Of a DNA stretch of 64,000 bases, positions 41,548 to 50,678 are shown piece by piece (position 1 is the first letter of the stretch; each line of letters starts with the position of its first letter). Below the pieces are notes generated by a model, which was given only the letters and a program-made list of their open reading frames with translations, had not been told where the DNA came from and did not search any database. Location of the stretch: the NCBI RefSeq assembly GCF_003345295.1, contig NZ_CP031056.1, forward strand, positions 1,178,001 to 1,242,000, read 5' to 3'. This stretch comes from Vibrio splendidus. GTDB taxonomy: Bacteria > Pseudomonadota > Gammaproteobacteria > Enterobacterales > Vibrionaceae. Both the position numbers and the translations under genes were made by a program.

Positions 41548-43986
41548 CTAGCCAAAATCCTTGTTCACGGGTGCCAACAAACGTTTGATTAGGCTATTCA
41601 CTACCGCGGCCAATGTGATGAACGTTAGTACAGGTAGCGCTATCCACAGCATTGGGTGGAGTGAAGGTTGTAATTCGAAGCCAAAGTTCATTACTCCTGC
41701 AACACTGAGCTCAGAACCCATCGCAGCAATCGAGCCAGCCACAAACGCCATTAACCCGTATTCACACCAAATAGTGTTGAGAATTCGCTTTTTACTCGCA
41801 CCTAAAGTGCGGTACAAACGTATCTCTTGTTGTCTTTGAGACAAGCTCAATCGCAACAGAGTAAAGATTAGCAACAACCCTGCTACCACACCCAGAGCCG
41901 CAAGTACGGTTATCGACCAAACAATCTGTTTGAGCAACTCTTGGATCTTACTACCCATCTTACGAATATCCATCAAACTCACGGTTGGGTGATTTCGAGA
42001 GAGTTCGTTGAGCATCTGATTATGTTGTTCTTCTAGTCGGAAGCTCACGAGCCAAGTAGAAGGAATAGAGCTCAAAACATCTGGCGTAAATATGAAGTAG
42101 AAATTCGGCTTCATTTCTCGCCACTCTACTTTTCGGATGCTGTTCACCTTGGCAGAGACATTCTGGCTGTTGATTGTGAACGATAACTCATCGCCAATCT
42201 TTAGACCCAGCTGCTCCGCGACATCGGATTCCACAGATACGCCCTGCTCTTGTGTCCAGCTGCCTTCTAACACTTCATTGTACTCAGGAAGGCTATCTCC
42301 CCAAGTGAAGTTGATTTCGCGGCTTAGTGCATCTGTTTCTTGTGAGGTATCACTGTATTTTGCCGCTTCAACGCCCTTAATGGTCGTGAGTCTTCCTCGT
42401 ATAATTGGAAACGCTTGAGTACGCTCTACTCCGTTTGCATCAATCGTCTCGAGATAACTGTCTTTCTCATAGCTCGCAATATTCAGCGCAAACGCATTAG
42501 GTGCGTTCTCGGGCAAGGTTTGTTGCCAATCCGACAACAAGTCACTTCTCACAAGCCATATGATCGATAGCAGCATCAAAGATAGCGCTAGAGAACCAAA
42601 TTGAATCCCTGTTGCTAAAGGTGTGCGATTAATTCGGCTCAATGCCAAACGCATAGATGTCGACGTCGGCAGCTTGCCGACCAAACGCAGAACAAGCGTA
42701 CTCACAATCGCGAGCACTAAGAACAGGCATGCGATACCTGCTAGAACTATCCATACCAACAGATTGTCGCCGTACATCAGCATCATTGGAATTATAGGTA
42801 CCAGCAACAACAAGTATTTCTTGTAGCTTTCATTTGATTGATGACTTGATTGAATCACGCTGATTGCCGAAGTGTTGACCAAGCCAATTAACGGAATACC
42901 AAGAGCAGGCACACCAATGAGGATACTTGATAAAATCGCCAAAATGACAGGTTCAATGCCATAGCTAGGAAGTGGTGTTGGCAACAAATCACCTAATGGT
43001 ATACGAAGTAGAAACTCTAAGCCGACCCCTATTGTAATTCCCAGTACAGCGCCGATGACCACTAACAGAGACACCTGTACAAACAACCATTTAATGATCC
43101 ATTGCTTGCTCGCGCCTAAACTCTTAAGCATCGCAATGGTTTTACGGCGACTCGCCACATAATGTTGGCAAGTAAGTACCAAAGTGGTCGCAGCCATTAT
43201 CACAACGATAGCCACAGTTAACGAAAGATATTGAGTCGTGCTTTCGAACATGTCGTTAGTACGGCTCGCAGAGTCTTGCGTGCGCCAGCGATCGCTCGGT
43301 GTCAATTCTACACTGTCTTGCGCGGCTTTCAGTTTTGTATCATCACCGTTTAGAAACAGCCTAAAGCTTACACGACTGCCCGGTTGAATCGCTCCAGTGG
43401 CCTCGATATCGCTTGTATGAATTAGCACAGCAGGCATTTGTTGGAATGGGTTAAAGCTCAAACCTGGCTCTTGCGCGATACGCCCTGTGATTGTTAAATC
43501 GGCATCGCCAATAGTGACATTGTCACCAATTTCAACCTCAAGCTGTGCAAATATACGCTCGTCTAACCAAAGTTCACCTGGCGCAACATGGTTACTAGAC
43601 ACATTGTCCGCACCTTCTAGTATCATTTCTCCACGTAATGGGTAATTACTTTCAACCGCTTTCACCGTCACTAGCTGCATCGAGTTATCACTGAATGCCA
43701 TCGTTGAAAAACGGGTCAACTGAGAGCTTTTTAACTGTTCAACCTGAGTGAGGTCTAGCAAGGGTTGCGGGATTGGGTTTGCTGAGATAAATACGCTATC
43801 GGCAGTTAGCGCATCTTTGCCCTGTTTAACAATCACCTGCTCCATACGTTCGGCCAATGCCGACAATGCAAAAACACACGCAATGATCAGTGTTAATGCT
43901 ATGGAAACTGGCCACAATTGACCGTGTCGAATCTCTTCGATACTCCATGAGAACAGTCGTTTATTCAGTCCGTTTGATGAATTCAA
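41548..43986 (-). CDS. ybbP: ABC transporter permease (YbbP type)
   Basis: This 812-residue inner-membrane protein has an N-terminal TM helix, a large periplasmic domain, FtsX-type TM bundles in two halves (about 265-445 and 690-800) and a central extra pair. Such YbbP-like permeases pair with a LolD-like ATPase. The exact substrate is not established; lipid or lipoprotein handling is proposed for relatives. It starts one base after the ATPase stop, so translation is coupled. Confidence 0.88.
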   Translation of the reverse strand: MNSSNGLNKRLFSWSIEEIRHGQLWPVSIALTLIIACVFALSALAERMEQVIVKQGKDALTADSVFISANPIPQPLLDLTQVEQLKSSQLTRFSTMAFSDNSMQLVTVKAVESNYPLRGEMILEGADNVSSNHVAPGELWLDERIFAQLEVEIGDNVTIGDADLTITGRIAQEPGLSFNPFQQMPAVLIHTSDIEATGAIQPGSRVSFRLFLNGDDTKLKAAQDSVELTPSDRWRTQDSASRTNDMFESTTQYLSLTVAIVVIMAATTLVLTCQHYVASRRKTIAMLKSLGASKQWIIKWLFVQVSLLVVIGAVLGITIGVGLEFLLRIPLGDLLPTPLPSYGIEPVILAILSSILIGVPALGIPLIGLVNTSAISVIQSSHQSNESYKKYLLLLVPIIPMMLMYGDNLLVWIVLAGIACLFLVLAIVSTLVLRLVGKLPTSTSMRLALSRINRTPLATGIQFGSLALSLMLLSIIWLVRSDLLSDWQQTLPENAPNAFALNIASYEKDSYLETIDANGVERTQAFPIIRGRLTTIKGVEAAKYSDTSQETDALSREINFTWGDSLPEYNEVLEGSWTQEQGVSVESDVAEQLGLKIGDELSFTINSQNVSAKVNSIRKVEWREMKPNFYFIFTPDVLSSIPSTWLVSFRLEEQHNQMLNELSRNHPTVSLMDIRKMGSKIQELLKQIVWSITVLAALGVVAGLLLIFTLLRLSLSQRQQEIRLYRTLGASKKRILNTIWCEYGLMAFVAGSIAAMGSELSVAGVMNFGFELQPSLHPMLWIALPVLTFITLAAVVNSLIKRLLAPVNKDFG

Positions 43987-43987
43987 T

Positions 43988-44662
43988 TTAGACTTCCTCT
44001 ATCTGACCGACATGCATCTTAAGTGTTCGCTGGCAACGTTGTGCGAGTTTAGGATCATGCGTCACTAGAACAAGCGTTGTGCCATGTGATGAGTTCAACT
44101 CAAACAGCAACTCGACAATTTTGGCTGCAGTTTGTTGGTCTAGGTTGCCTGTGGGTTCGTCAGCAAAAAGGATTTTTGGCTTGATCATAAAAGCTCGAGC
44201 TAAAGCGACTCTTTGTTGTTCACCGCCTGATAGTTGAGATGGCAGGTGATCAAGCCTGTCTTTTAAGCCCACTGATTCAAGCAAAGCCGTCGCACGTTCG
44301 ATGTCTTCGTCTTCCCCTTTAAGTAGACAAGGAAGCGTGACATTTTGCAGCGCAGAAAGGCTTGGAATTAATAAGAAGCTCTGAAATACAAACCCGACAG
44401 ACTCACTGCGGATCTTAGCCCTCGCTTCATCATCAAGCTGTGAAAGCGGCTGTCCTAATAAACTGATTTCGCCTTTCGTTGGCACATCAAGCCCTGCAAG
44501 CAACGTCATTAGGGTTGATTTACCTGCGCCAGACGTGCCGACAATCGCGACAGTTTCACCTTCACGAATATCAATATCGACGTGCTCTAGGATTGTTAAA
44601 TGTTCTTGATTAGTAGACACTGTCTTCGAAACAGCTTCTGCTTTAATGATGGATGTATGCAT
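43988..44662 (-). CDS. ybbA: ABC transporter ATP-binding protein (YbbA type)
   Basis: The 224-residue product has Walker A GTSGAGKSTL, Q-loop FQSFLLIPSL, signature LSGGEQQRVALARAF, Walker B ILFADEPTGNLD and the H-loop VTHD. It belongs to the LolD/MacB-like group and energises the adjacent permease. Its start codon overlaps that of tesA on the other strand (CATG shared), an arrangement also known in E. coli (ybbA next to tesA). Confidence 0.93.
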   Translation of the reverse strand: MHTSIIKAEAVSKTVSTNQEHLTILEHVDIDIREGETVAIVGTSGAGKSTLMTLLAGLDVPTKGEISLLGQPLSQLDDEARAKIRSESVGFVFQSFLLIPSLSALQNVTLPCLLKGEDEDIERATALLESVGLKDRLDHLPSQLSGGEQQRVALARAFMIKPKILFADEPTGNLDQQTAAKIVELLFELNSSHGTTLVLVTHDPKLAQRCQRTLKMHVGQIEEV

Positions 44663-45278
44663 GACTCGACTAATTTCCTTTTTATTCTTTATTATATTTT
44701 CAACCGCTTCTTTGGCTCAAGATACCGAGTTAGATTCTAAGTTACTGGTACTTGGTGATAGCTTGAGTGCTGGTTATAACATGGACATCAAACAGAGTTG
44801 GCCAAGTCTATTGCCAAACGCATTAGCGAAGCATGACAAAACAGTTACCGTGGTTAACGGCAGTATTTCGGGTGACACAACCGGCAACGGGTTAGCTCGT
44901 TTACCACAATTGCTTGAAGAACATGCTCCAGACACTGTTCTTATCGAACTCGGTGCAAATGATGGCCTTCGTGGCTTCCCACCTAAGCTGATGTCTGCGA
45001 ACCTTGATCAAATCATTGAGCAGATAAAAGCTGCGGGCGCCAAGCCAATTATGATGCAGATTAAAATCCCACCGAATTACGGTAAGCGTTACAACCAGCA
45101 ATTTGAATACGTTTTTGCATCGCTTGCCGATCAACAAAATGTGCCGCTTTTGCCGTTTTTCCTAGAGCATATCATCCTTAAACCTGAGTGGATGATGAAC
45201 GACGGACTGCATCCAAAACCAGAAGCTCAACCTTGGATCGCTGAATTCGTCGCCGAAGAATTATATCAGTATCTTTAA
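44661..45278 (+). CDS. tesA: Acyl-CoA thioesterase I / lysophospholipase L1
   Basis: The 205-residue product is an SGNH hydrolase with a signal peptide (MTRLISFLFFIIFSTASLA). Block I is LVLGDSLSAGY (Ser), block II SISGDTTGNG, block III ELGANDGLRG and block V MNDGLHPKPEAQ (Asp/His). It acts in the periplasm on thioesters and lysophospholipids. ATG 44661 is chosen over the longer frame for the signal peptide. Confidence 0.94.
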   Translation: MTRLISFLFFIIFSTASLAQDTELDSKLLVLGDSLSAGYNMDIKQSWPSLLPNALAKHDKTVTVVNGSISGDTTGNGLARLPQLLEEHAPDTVLIELGANDGLRGFPPKLMSANLDQIIEQIKAAGAKPIMMQIKIPPNYGKRYNQQFEYVFASLADQQNVPLLPFFLEHIILKPEWMMNDGLHPKPEAQPWIAEFVAEELYQYL

Positions 45279-45359
45279 GTTTTAATGGTCTAGCTCAATA
45301 AATTTTACACAGCTTTACGTTAGCCTGAGTGCATATCACCGTTAACTGTAAGGTTATTT

Positions 45360-46559
45360 ATGCTGATCGAACCTATTATCAAGGGTGTGGTAGCCAAAAG
45401 CGCTCACCCTCTTGGCTGTCAAGAAGCTGTAAAGCAACAAATCAAGTTTGTTAAGAGTGCGCCGCAAATCAAAGATGGCCCCAAACGAGTACTGATTATC
45501 GGCGCTTCCTCAGGCTTCGGCCTTGCCGCTCGTATTGCCGTGACCTTTGGCGGTGCAAAAGCTGACACCATCGGCGTCTCATTCGAGCGCGGTCCTAACG
45601 AAAAGTCCCTCGGTAGTGCTGGTTGGTACAACAACATCTACTTCAAGAAAGAAGCCGAACGAGAGCAACGCACTGCTATCAACATCGTTGGCGATGCATT
45701 TTCACAAGAAACACGTACACAAGTTGTCGAAGCCATTGAAACCTACTTCGAAGGTGAAGTGGATCTGATTATCTATAGCTTAGCGGCTGGCGTTCGACCT
45801 AAGTCAAATACTGATGAGCTTTGGCGTTCTGCCATTAAGCCTATTGGTGAAAGCGTTACCGGCGCGACTATCTCGCTAGAGCACGACAACTGGGTGACAG
45901 ACACACTTGCTGCAGCGACGGAAGAAGAAGCCGAAAGTACACTCAAAGTCATGGGCGGCGAAGATTGGGAACAGTGGATAGATGAGCTCATCAACGCTGA
46001 ATCCATTGCCCCTGGTTGTAAAACCATCGCATTTTCCTATGTTGGTCCAGAAGTCACGCACCCGATTTACTTAGACGGCACTTTGGGACGCGCTAAAATA
46101 GACCTTCATCAAACCAGCCATGCTCTGAATCTTGAACTAGCAAACTTCGGCGGTAATGCCTACGCGACTGTGTGTAAGGCACTCGTCACCAAAGCCAGTG
46201 TATTCATTCCGGGATTAAGTCCTTATCTGCTCGCTTTATATAAAGTGATGAAAGAGAAAGAGACGCACGAAGGCTGTATCCAACAAATGCAGCGTCTATT
46301 CAGCAGTAAACTGTATGGTCAATCAAAAGTCCCTCTGGACGGCGAACGCCTAATTCGCATGGATGAATGGGAACTCGATCCAGAAACCCAAGCCCATGTG
46401 ACTGAGCTACTTGAAGCTATGGATGAAAACAACTTTCAAGCAATTGGCGACTATCAAGGATTCAAAGAAGAGTTTTTACAGTTGAACGGTTTTGCTCAAC
46501 CGTCGGTAGACTATAAAGAGAAACTTAACACTGATGATTTTATAAAGTTAAAGCCTTAA
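45360..46559 (+). CDS. fabV: Enoyl-ACP/trans-2-enoyl-CoA reductase FabV
   Basis: The 399-residue product has the NADH-binding RVLIIGASSGFGLAARIAV near residue 42, active-site region IYSLAAGVRP, and the Tyr-x8-Lys pair in YLDGTLGRAK. FabV is a triclosan-resistant enoyl reductase first described in Vibrio. It completes each round of fatty acid elongation. The start is ATG 45360 with AAGGTT upstream. It is followed by a strong terminator. Confidence 0.95.
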   Translation: MLIEPIIKGVVAKSAHPLGCQEAVKQQIKFVKSAPQIKDGPKRVLIIGASSGFGLAARIAVTFGGAKADTIGVSFERGPNEKSLGSAGWYNNIYFKKEAEREQRTAINIVGDAFSQETRTQVVEAIETYFEGEVDLIIYSLAAGVRPKSNTDELWRSAIKPIGESVTGATISLEHDNWVTDTLAAATEEEAESTLKVMGGEDWEQWIDELINAESIAPGCKTIAFSYVGPEVTHPIYLDGTLGRAKIDLHQTSHALNLELANFGGNAYATVCKALVTKASVFIPGLSPYLLALYKVMKEKETHEGCIQQMQRLFSSKLYGQSKVPLDGERLIRMDEWELDPETQAHVTELLEAMDENNFQAIGDYQGFKEEFLQLNGFAQPSVDYKEKLNTDDFIKLKP

Positions 46560-46600
46560 TCGAAACTTATCTCATTACTGAGACCCAGATTCACATTTGA

Positions 46601-46630
46601 AAACCTCTGCAAAATTGCAGAGGTTTTTTT
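46601..46630 (+). terminator. Terminator of fabV
   Basis: The stem AACCTCTGCAA-aa-TTGCAGAGGTT is followed by seven or more Ts. Confidence 0.92.
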
Positions 46631-46737
46631 GTGCAACATTTCTTATACTTAGTAAAAGTAAGATTCACAGTTTATTTGGTTCATCTTAATTAACACAGGA
46701 TGTGTTGATGCATTTAGCATAATTGACTCGGAGTCAT

Positions 46738-48645
46738 ATGAAGAAGATAAAAACGATAGACTTAGATATCCCTGACGATATGGCCTCCAGCTGGCAGAAT
46801 ATTGTCGACCTCTTGGCTCAAATCACTGAAGTGCCTGCCGCACTTATCATGCGTGTTCACACCAACTATATTGAAGTCTTCTCTACCAGTCACAGTGAGA
46901 ATAACCCTTACAACAAAGGCGATTCTGAAACCTTAGGAAATGGGCTTTACTGCGAAACGGTGATGGAGTCTCAGCAACAACTTGTGGTGCCCAATGCGCT
47001 TGCAGATCCTGATTGGGAAAACAACCCCGACACAAAGTTTGGCTTAATCTCTTATTGTGGCATTCCGCTATTTTGGCCTAACGGCGAATTGTTCGGCACC
47101 ATTTGTATCTTGGACTCGAAAGAGAATCACTATACGCCTACCTATATCAAGCTATTAGAGAGCTTTCGTACCTCGATAGAGTCCCAGCTTAAAACCTTGT
47201 TTCAGCATGCTAAGCTCACCCAAATGAATCGCGACTTAAAGAACCGGGTTTACACTCGCACTAAAGATCTTGCGAGCCTCAATTATTCTTTAAACCAAGA
47301 GATTGATAAGCGAAGAGCGGCTGAACAAAAGATAAACTTCCAAAAGAATCATGACATCGGCACCGGTTTTTTGAACCGAACCGCATTCGAGTCTCGCCTA
47401 AATAACAAACTATCGTCACAACAAAGGCTGACGGACAGTTCATTTGCGGTTATTCATATAGGGTTTACGAATGGGAGGCGCATACAGGCTCGATATGGCT
47501 ATGACGCGTTAGATCAAGTGCTGGTTGAATACCGACAACGTATCGACAGTATCTCGGATATCGAGGTACTAACTGCACGCCCTACTTCTATCGATCTCGT
47601 ACTGGCGTTCAGCGTAAAAGATTTGCACCAACGCCTAGAAGAACTTTGCCAGACGCTCGTTAAAGTCGGCCATTCAGAGTTCGATATCGACAGTGACAAA
47701 GTACATTTGCATGCCTTTATCGGGATCGCGATTACTGATAACGAAGATGATGCGGAAAGCATTCTCCAGAAATCATCAGAAGCCATGCTCGCCTGTAAAG
47801 ATTCCGGGCAAAAATTCGCTTACTACTCTCAATCTCATACTGAACAACAAAGTCACATCAATAAGATCGAAGGTTATTTGCTTCAAGCTGTCCGTAATGA
47901 TGACCTCATGCTCTACTTTCAACCTAAAGTATGTCCATTAACGCATCGTTGGGTTGGTGCTGAAGCCCTACTACGTTGGCGCCATCCAGTTTTAGGTGAT
48001 ATCTCCAACGAAACCTTGATACATATGGCCGAGCAAAACGGCTTGATTTTCGAAGTCGGAAGCTTTGTTCTACGCAATGCGATTGAAAAAGCGAAAGAGT
48101 GGTCCGAATACGTTGAAGATTTCAAGATGGCTGTGAATGTGTCTGCAATTCAACTCAAGAACGTGCACTTTGCGGAACAAGTGGTTCACCTACTCGAAAC
48201 CTATCACCTAGAACCTCATTTTTTGGAACTCGAGGTGACAGAAAGTGGCCTGATTGCCGATGAAGTTGTCGCTAAGAATACCTTAGAATCGCTGCATGAC
48301 ATTGGCGTTACATTGTCACTGGATGACTTTGGGACGGGCTACGCCTCTTTCAGTTATCTCAAGAAATTTCCGTTCGATACGATTAAAATTGATAAGAGCT
48401 TCATCGATCAGATGCTTAACTCACACGAAGACTCGGAAATCGTTCGTTCTATTGTCCAAATCGCGAAGAAGCTCGACCTAAAAGTCACGATTGAAGGGAT
48501 AGAATCGGAAGTTCAGGAGCAATTTATTATCAACGAGGGCTGCGATGTGGGCCAAGGTTACCTTTATGGGCGGCCAATGCCGAGCCAAGAATTCGAACAC
48601 AGTTTAATCAATCAAAACTATTTGGGGACAACCCGTTACGCTTAA
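46738..48645 (+). CDS. GAF-GGDEF(degenerate)-EAL c-di-GMP phosphodiesterase
   Basis: The product has 635 residues from ATG 46738 with GGAG upstream. The GAF domain is at about 20-155, a coiled coil at 165-205, and a degenerate GGDEF domain at about 210-360, whose signature site reads ARPTSIDLVLA, so no cyclase activity is expected. The EAL domain (about 375-625) is intact: EALLRWRHP, NVSAIQL, LEVTESGL, SLDDFGTGYASFSYLKKF and TIEGIES. It should degrade c-di-GMP, perhaps tuned by GAF ligand or GTP binding. Single gene. Confidence 0.88.
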   Translation: MKKIKTIDLDIPDDMASSWQNIVDLLAQITEVPAALIMRVHTNYIEVFSTSHSENNPYNKGDSETLGNGLYCETVMESQQQLVVPNALADPDWENNPDTKFGLISYCGIPLFWPNGELFGTICILDSKENHYTPTYIKLLESFRTSIESQLKTLFQHAKLTQMNRDLKNRVYTRTKDLASLNYSLNQEIDKRRAAEQKINFQKNHDIGTGFLNRTAFESRLNNKLSSQQRLTDSSFAVIHIGFTNGRRIQARYGYDALDQVLVEYRQRIDSISDIEVLTARPTSIDLVLAFSVKDLHQRLEELCQTLVKVGHSEFDIDSDKVHLHAFIGIAITDNEDDAESILQKSSEAMLACKDSGQKFAYYSQSHTEQQSHINKIEGYLLQAVRNDDLMLYFQPKVCPLTHRWVGAEALLRWRHPVLGDISNETLIHMAEQNGLIFEVGSFVLRNAIEKAKEWSEYVEDFKMAVNVSAIQLKNVHFAEQVVHLLETYHLEPHFLELEVTESGLIADEVVAKNTLESLHDIGVTLSLDDFGTGYASFSYLKKFPFDTIKIDKSFIDQMLNSHEDSEIVRSIVQIAKKLDLKVTIEGIESEVQEQFIINEGCDVGQGYLYGRPMPSQEFEHSLINQNYLGTTRYA

Positions 48646-48698
48646 AGCAAAAAAGAGCAGTTTGTTTTGGATTTAGGCCTACTTTCTCTTTACTCTAA

Positions 48699-48732
48699 AG
48701 GTGGTGATTTTTATAATCGCCGCCTTTCTGTT
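48699..48732 (+). terminator. GU-rich hairpin, possible terminator
   Basis: AAAGGTGGTGAT and ATCGCCGCCTTT pair with G-U wobbles on the plus strand, followed by CTGTTTT. It lies between the phosphodiesterase gene and the ATPase gene. Confidence 0.55.
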
Positions 48733-48764
48733 TTAATCTTCCCTTTATATAGGCATTCCTCGTT

Positions 48765-50420
48765 ATGGATCAGTTGACTGCAAAGCTTAAAAAGCTCGAA
48801 AAACAAAACTTCCGCGCATATCAACAAATTAAAGGTCAATACGACTTTGCTGATTTCGAATTACACATCGACCACGTTCAAGGTGACCCGTATGCATCTT
48901 CTTCACGTTTTCGCGCAACACGCGCTTGGTCGTTAACTGGGTTAGATTGGCTTAAAGAAAAGTCTTACGAATACCAAGTAGCAGCACGTGATTTTATTGC
49001 ACGTAGCTTCTCTGAATTTGCTAAGCAAGAAACAACTGTGTCTATCGCACTAACAGGCCAAACTGTTTTAGATAACACCTCAGTGGTTTTCACCGAGCAC
49101 GGAATCGAAATCCGTTTTCGTATCAACCTACCTGCTGATGGTCGTAGTATTCTTGCAAAGAAAGCAATCAACATCATTACATTCTATTTGCCTAAGTTTA
49201 TTCGTCGCGCAACGCTTGAACGCGAACTCGACATTGAAGCGATGATTAAGCATTGTGAAGCCGTTGAAGACCAAGACGCGTTGCGTGCTCAATTGGAAGA
49301 AAACAACCTAGCAGCATTCGTAGCAAATGGCAGCGTATTACCTCGTATTGCTGGTAACTGTGACCTACCAATGAAAGGTGCGGTGCCTTTCTCTGCTCCA
49401 GAATCGTTGAGTGTTACGTTAAACACACCGAACAAAGGTGATGTGACTGGCCTAGGCATTCCAAAAGGTATCACGCTAATCGTTGGTGGTGGTTTCCATG
49501 GTAAATCTACGCTGTTGAACGCCGTTGAACGTTCTATCTACAACCATATTCCTGGTGACGGTCGTGAAGGTATCGTGACGGCGACTGATACGATGAAGAT
49601 CCGCGCTGAAGATGGCCGCTGTGTTCACAACTTGAACCTATCAAATTACATCAACCATTTGCCGATGCAAAAAGACACGTCTGATTTCAGTACACAAGAT
49701 GCGTCTGGCTCGACATCGCAAGCGGCTTGGTTACAAGAATCAATTGAAGCAGGCGTTCAAACGCTACTTATTGATGAAGATACGTCAGCGACTAACTTCA
49801 TGATTCGTGACGAGCGTATGCAAGCGCTTGTATCAAAAGGGGCTGAGCCTATCACTCCACTTGTTGACCGTATAGGCCAACTACGTGAAGAGATGGATAT
49901 CTCTACCATTGTTGTAATGGGTGGTTCTGGCGATTACTTAGATGTGGCTGACACTGTGATTCAAATGCACGATTACCAAGCGGTAGACGTCACTGCAAAA
50001 GCACAAGAAGTGATAGCTCAACACCCTACTCAACGTACTAACGAATGTGAGACGGCATTAGAAACGTTTGTTCCTCGTTCATTAAACCGCGCAGCACTGA
50101 TGAATATTCTTACTGACGGTAAGTTCCGTGTTAACGCGAAAGGCAAAGAGTCTCTGCGTTTTGGTAAGGAATTTGCTGATCTTTCTGCATTGGAGCAGTT
50201 AGAGTCGACATCAGAAGTTAACGCGATTGGTTGGGCATGGTTCCAGTTTGCACAAACTCCAGGTTGGTCAAACAACCCTGCTAAAGAGTTTAGTGCGATC
50301 TTAAGCGATGAGTGGCACGTTAATATGCCAAACTACGGTGATTTAGCGAAACCAAGAGTATTGGATGTAATGGCCGCACTAAACCGTATGCGTAAATCTC
50401 AGTTCAAACCTTCGAACTAA
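48765..50420 (+). CDS. Predicted ATPase of the ABC class (COG3044 type)
   Basis: This 551-residue soluble protein has a Walker A-like LIVGGGFHGKSTLLNAVE near residue 245, LLIDEDTSATNFMIRDERM (Walker B with extra acidic residues) near 340 and IVVMGGSGDYLDVAD near 385. The architecture matches the stand-alone ABC-class ATPases of unknown function in gammaproteobacteria. No membrane partner lies nearby. The length is normal for the family. Confidence 0.85.
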   Translation: MDQLTAKLKKLEKQNFRAYQQIKGQYDFADFELHIDHVQGDPYASSSRFRATRAWSLTGLDWLKEKSYEYQVAARDFIARSFSEFAKQETTVSIALTGQTVLDNTSVVFTEHGIEIRFRINLPADGRSILAKKAINIITFYLPKFIRRATLERELDIEAMIKHCEAVEDQDALRAQLEENNLAAFVANGSVLPRIAGNCDLPMKGAVPFSAPESLSVTLNTPNKGDVTGLGIPKGITLIVGGGFHGKSTLLNAVERSIYNHIPGDGREGIVTATDTMKIRAEDGRCVHNLNLSNYINHLPMQKDTSDFSTQDASGSTSQAAWLQESIEAGVQTLLIDEDTSATNFMIRDERMQALVSKGAEPITPLVDRIGQLREEMDISTIVVMGGSGDYLDVADTVIQMHDYQAVDVTAKAQEVIAQHPTQRTNECETALETFVPRSLNRAALMNILTDGKFRVNAKGKESLRFGKEFADLSALEQLESTSEVNAIGWAWFQFAQTPGWSNNPAKEFSAILSDEWHVNMPNYGDLAKPRVLDVMAALNRMRKSQFKPSN

Positions 50421-50445
50421 GTTAGATCCAAGCATAATAAATTGT

Positions 50446-50478
50446 ATGGACGGCTCTCATTGTGAGGGCCGTTTTTTT
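50446..50478 (+). terminator. Terminator of the ATPase gene
   Basis: The stem ACGGCTCTCA-ttg-TGAGGGCCGT (one G-U) is followed by seven Ts. Confidence 0.92.
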
Positions 50479-50483
50479 ATTCG

Positions 50484-50512
50484 CTAGCTCTAGCTCTAGA
50501 TCTAGATCTAAA
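50484..50512 (+). repeat. Short hexamer repeats
   Basis: TAGCTC is repeated twice and TAGATC twice in tandem just after the terminator. No function is apparent. Confidence 0.6.
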
Positions 50513-50678
50513 GCCTTAAGACCGTCTCCTGCCTCACTTATCTTGTTTGGCGATAAAACCGACCAATATTGTGCTTATCCTAAAAATCATGACACAGCTT
50601 TTACAAAACTATGGCGATATTCATATAAAGTTCCGACTCGACAGGTGTAACTAAATGTAACAAACCCTTGAGGCTTCA

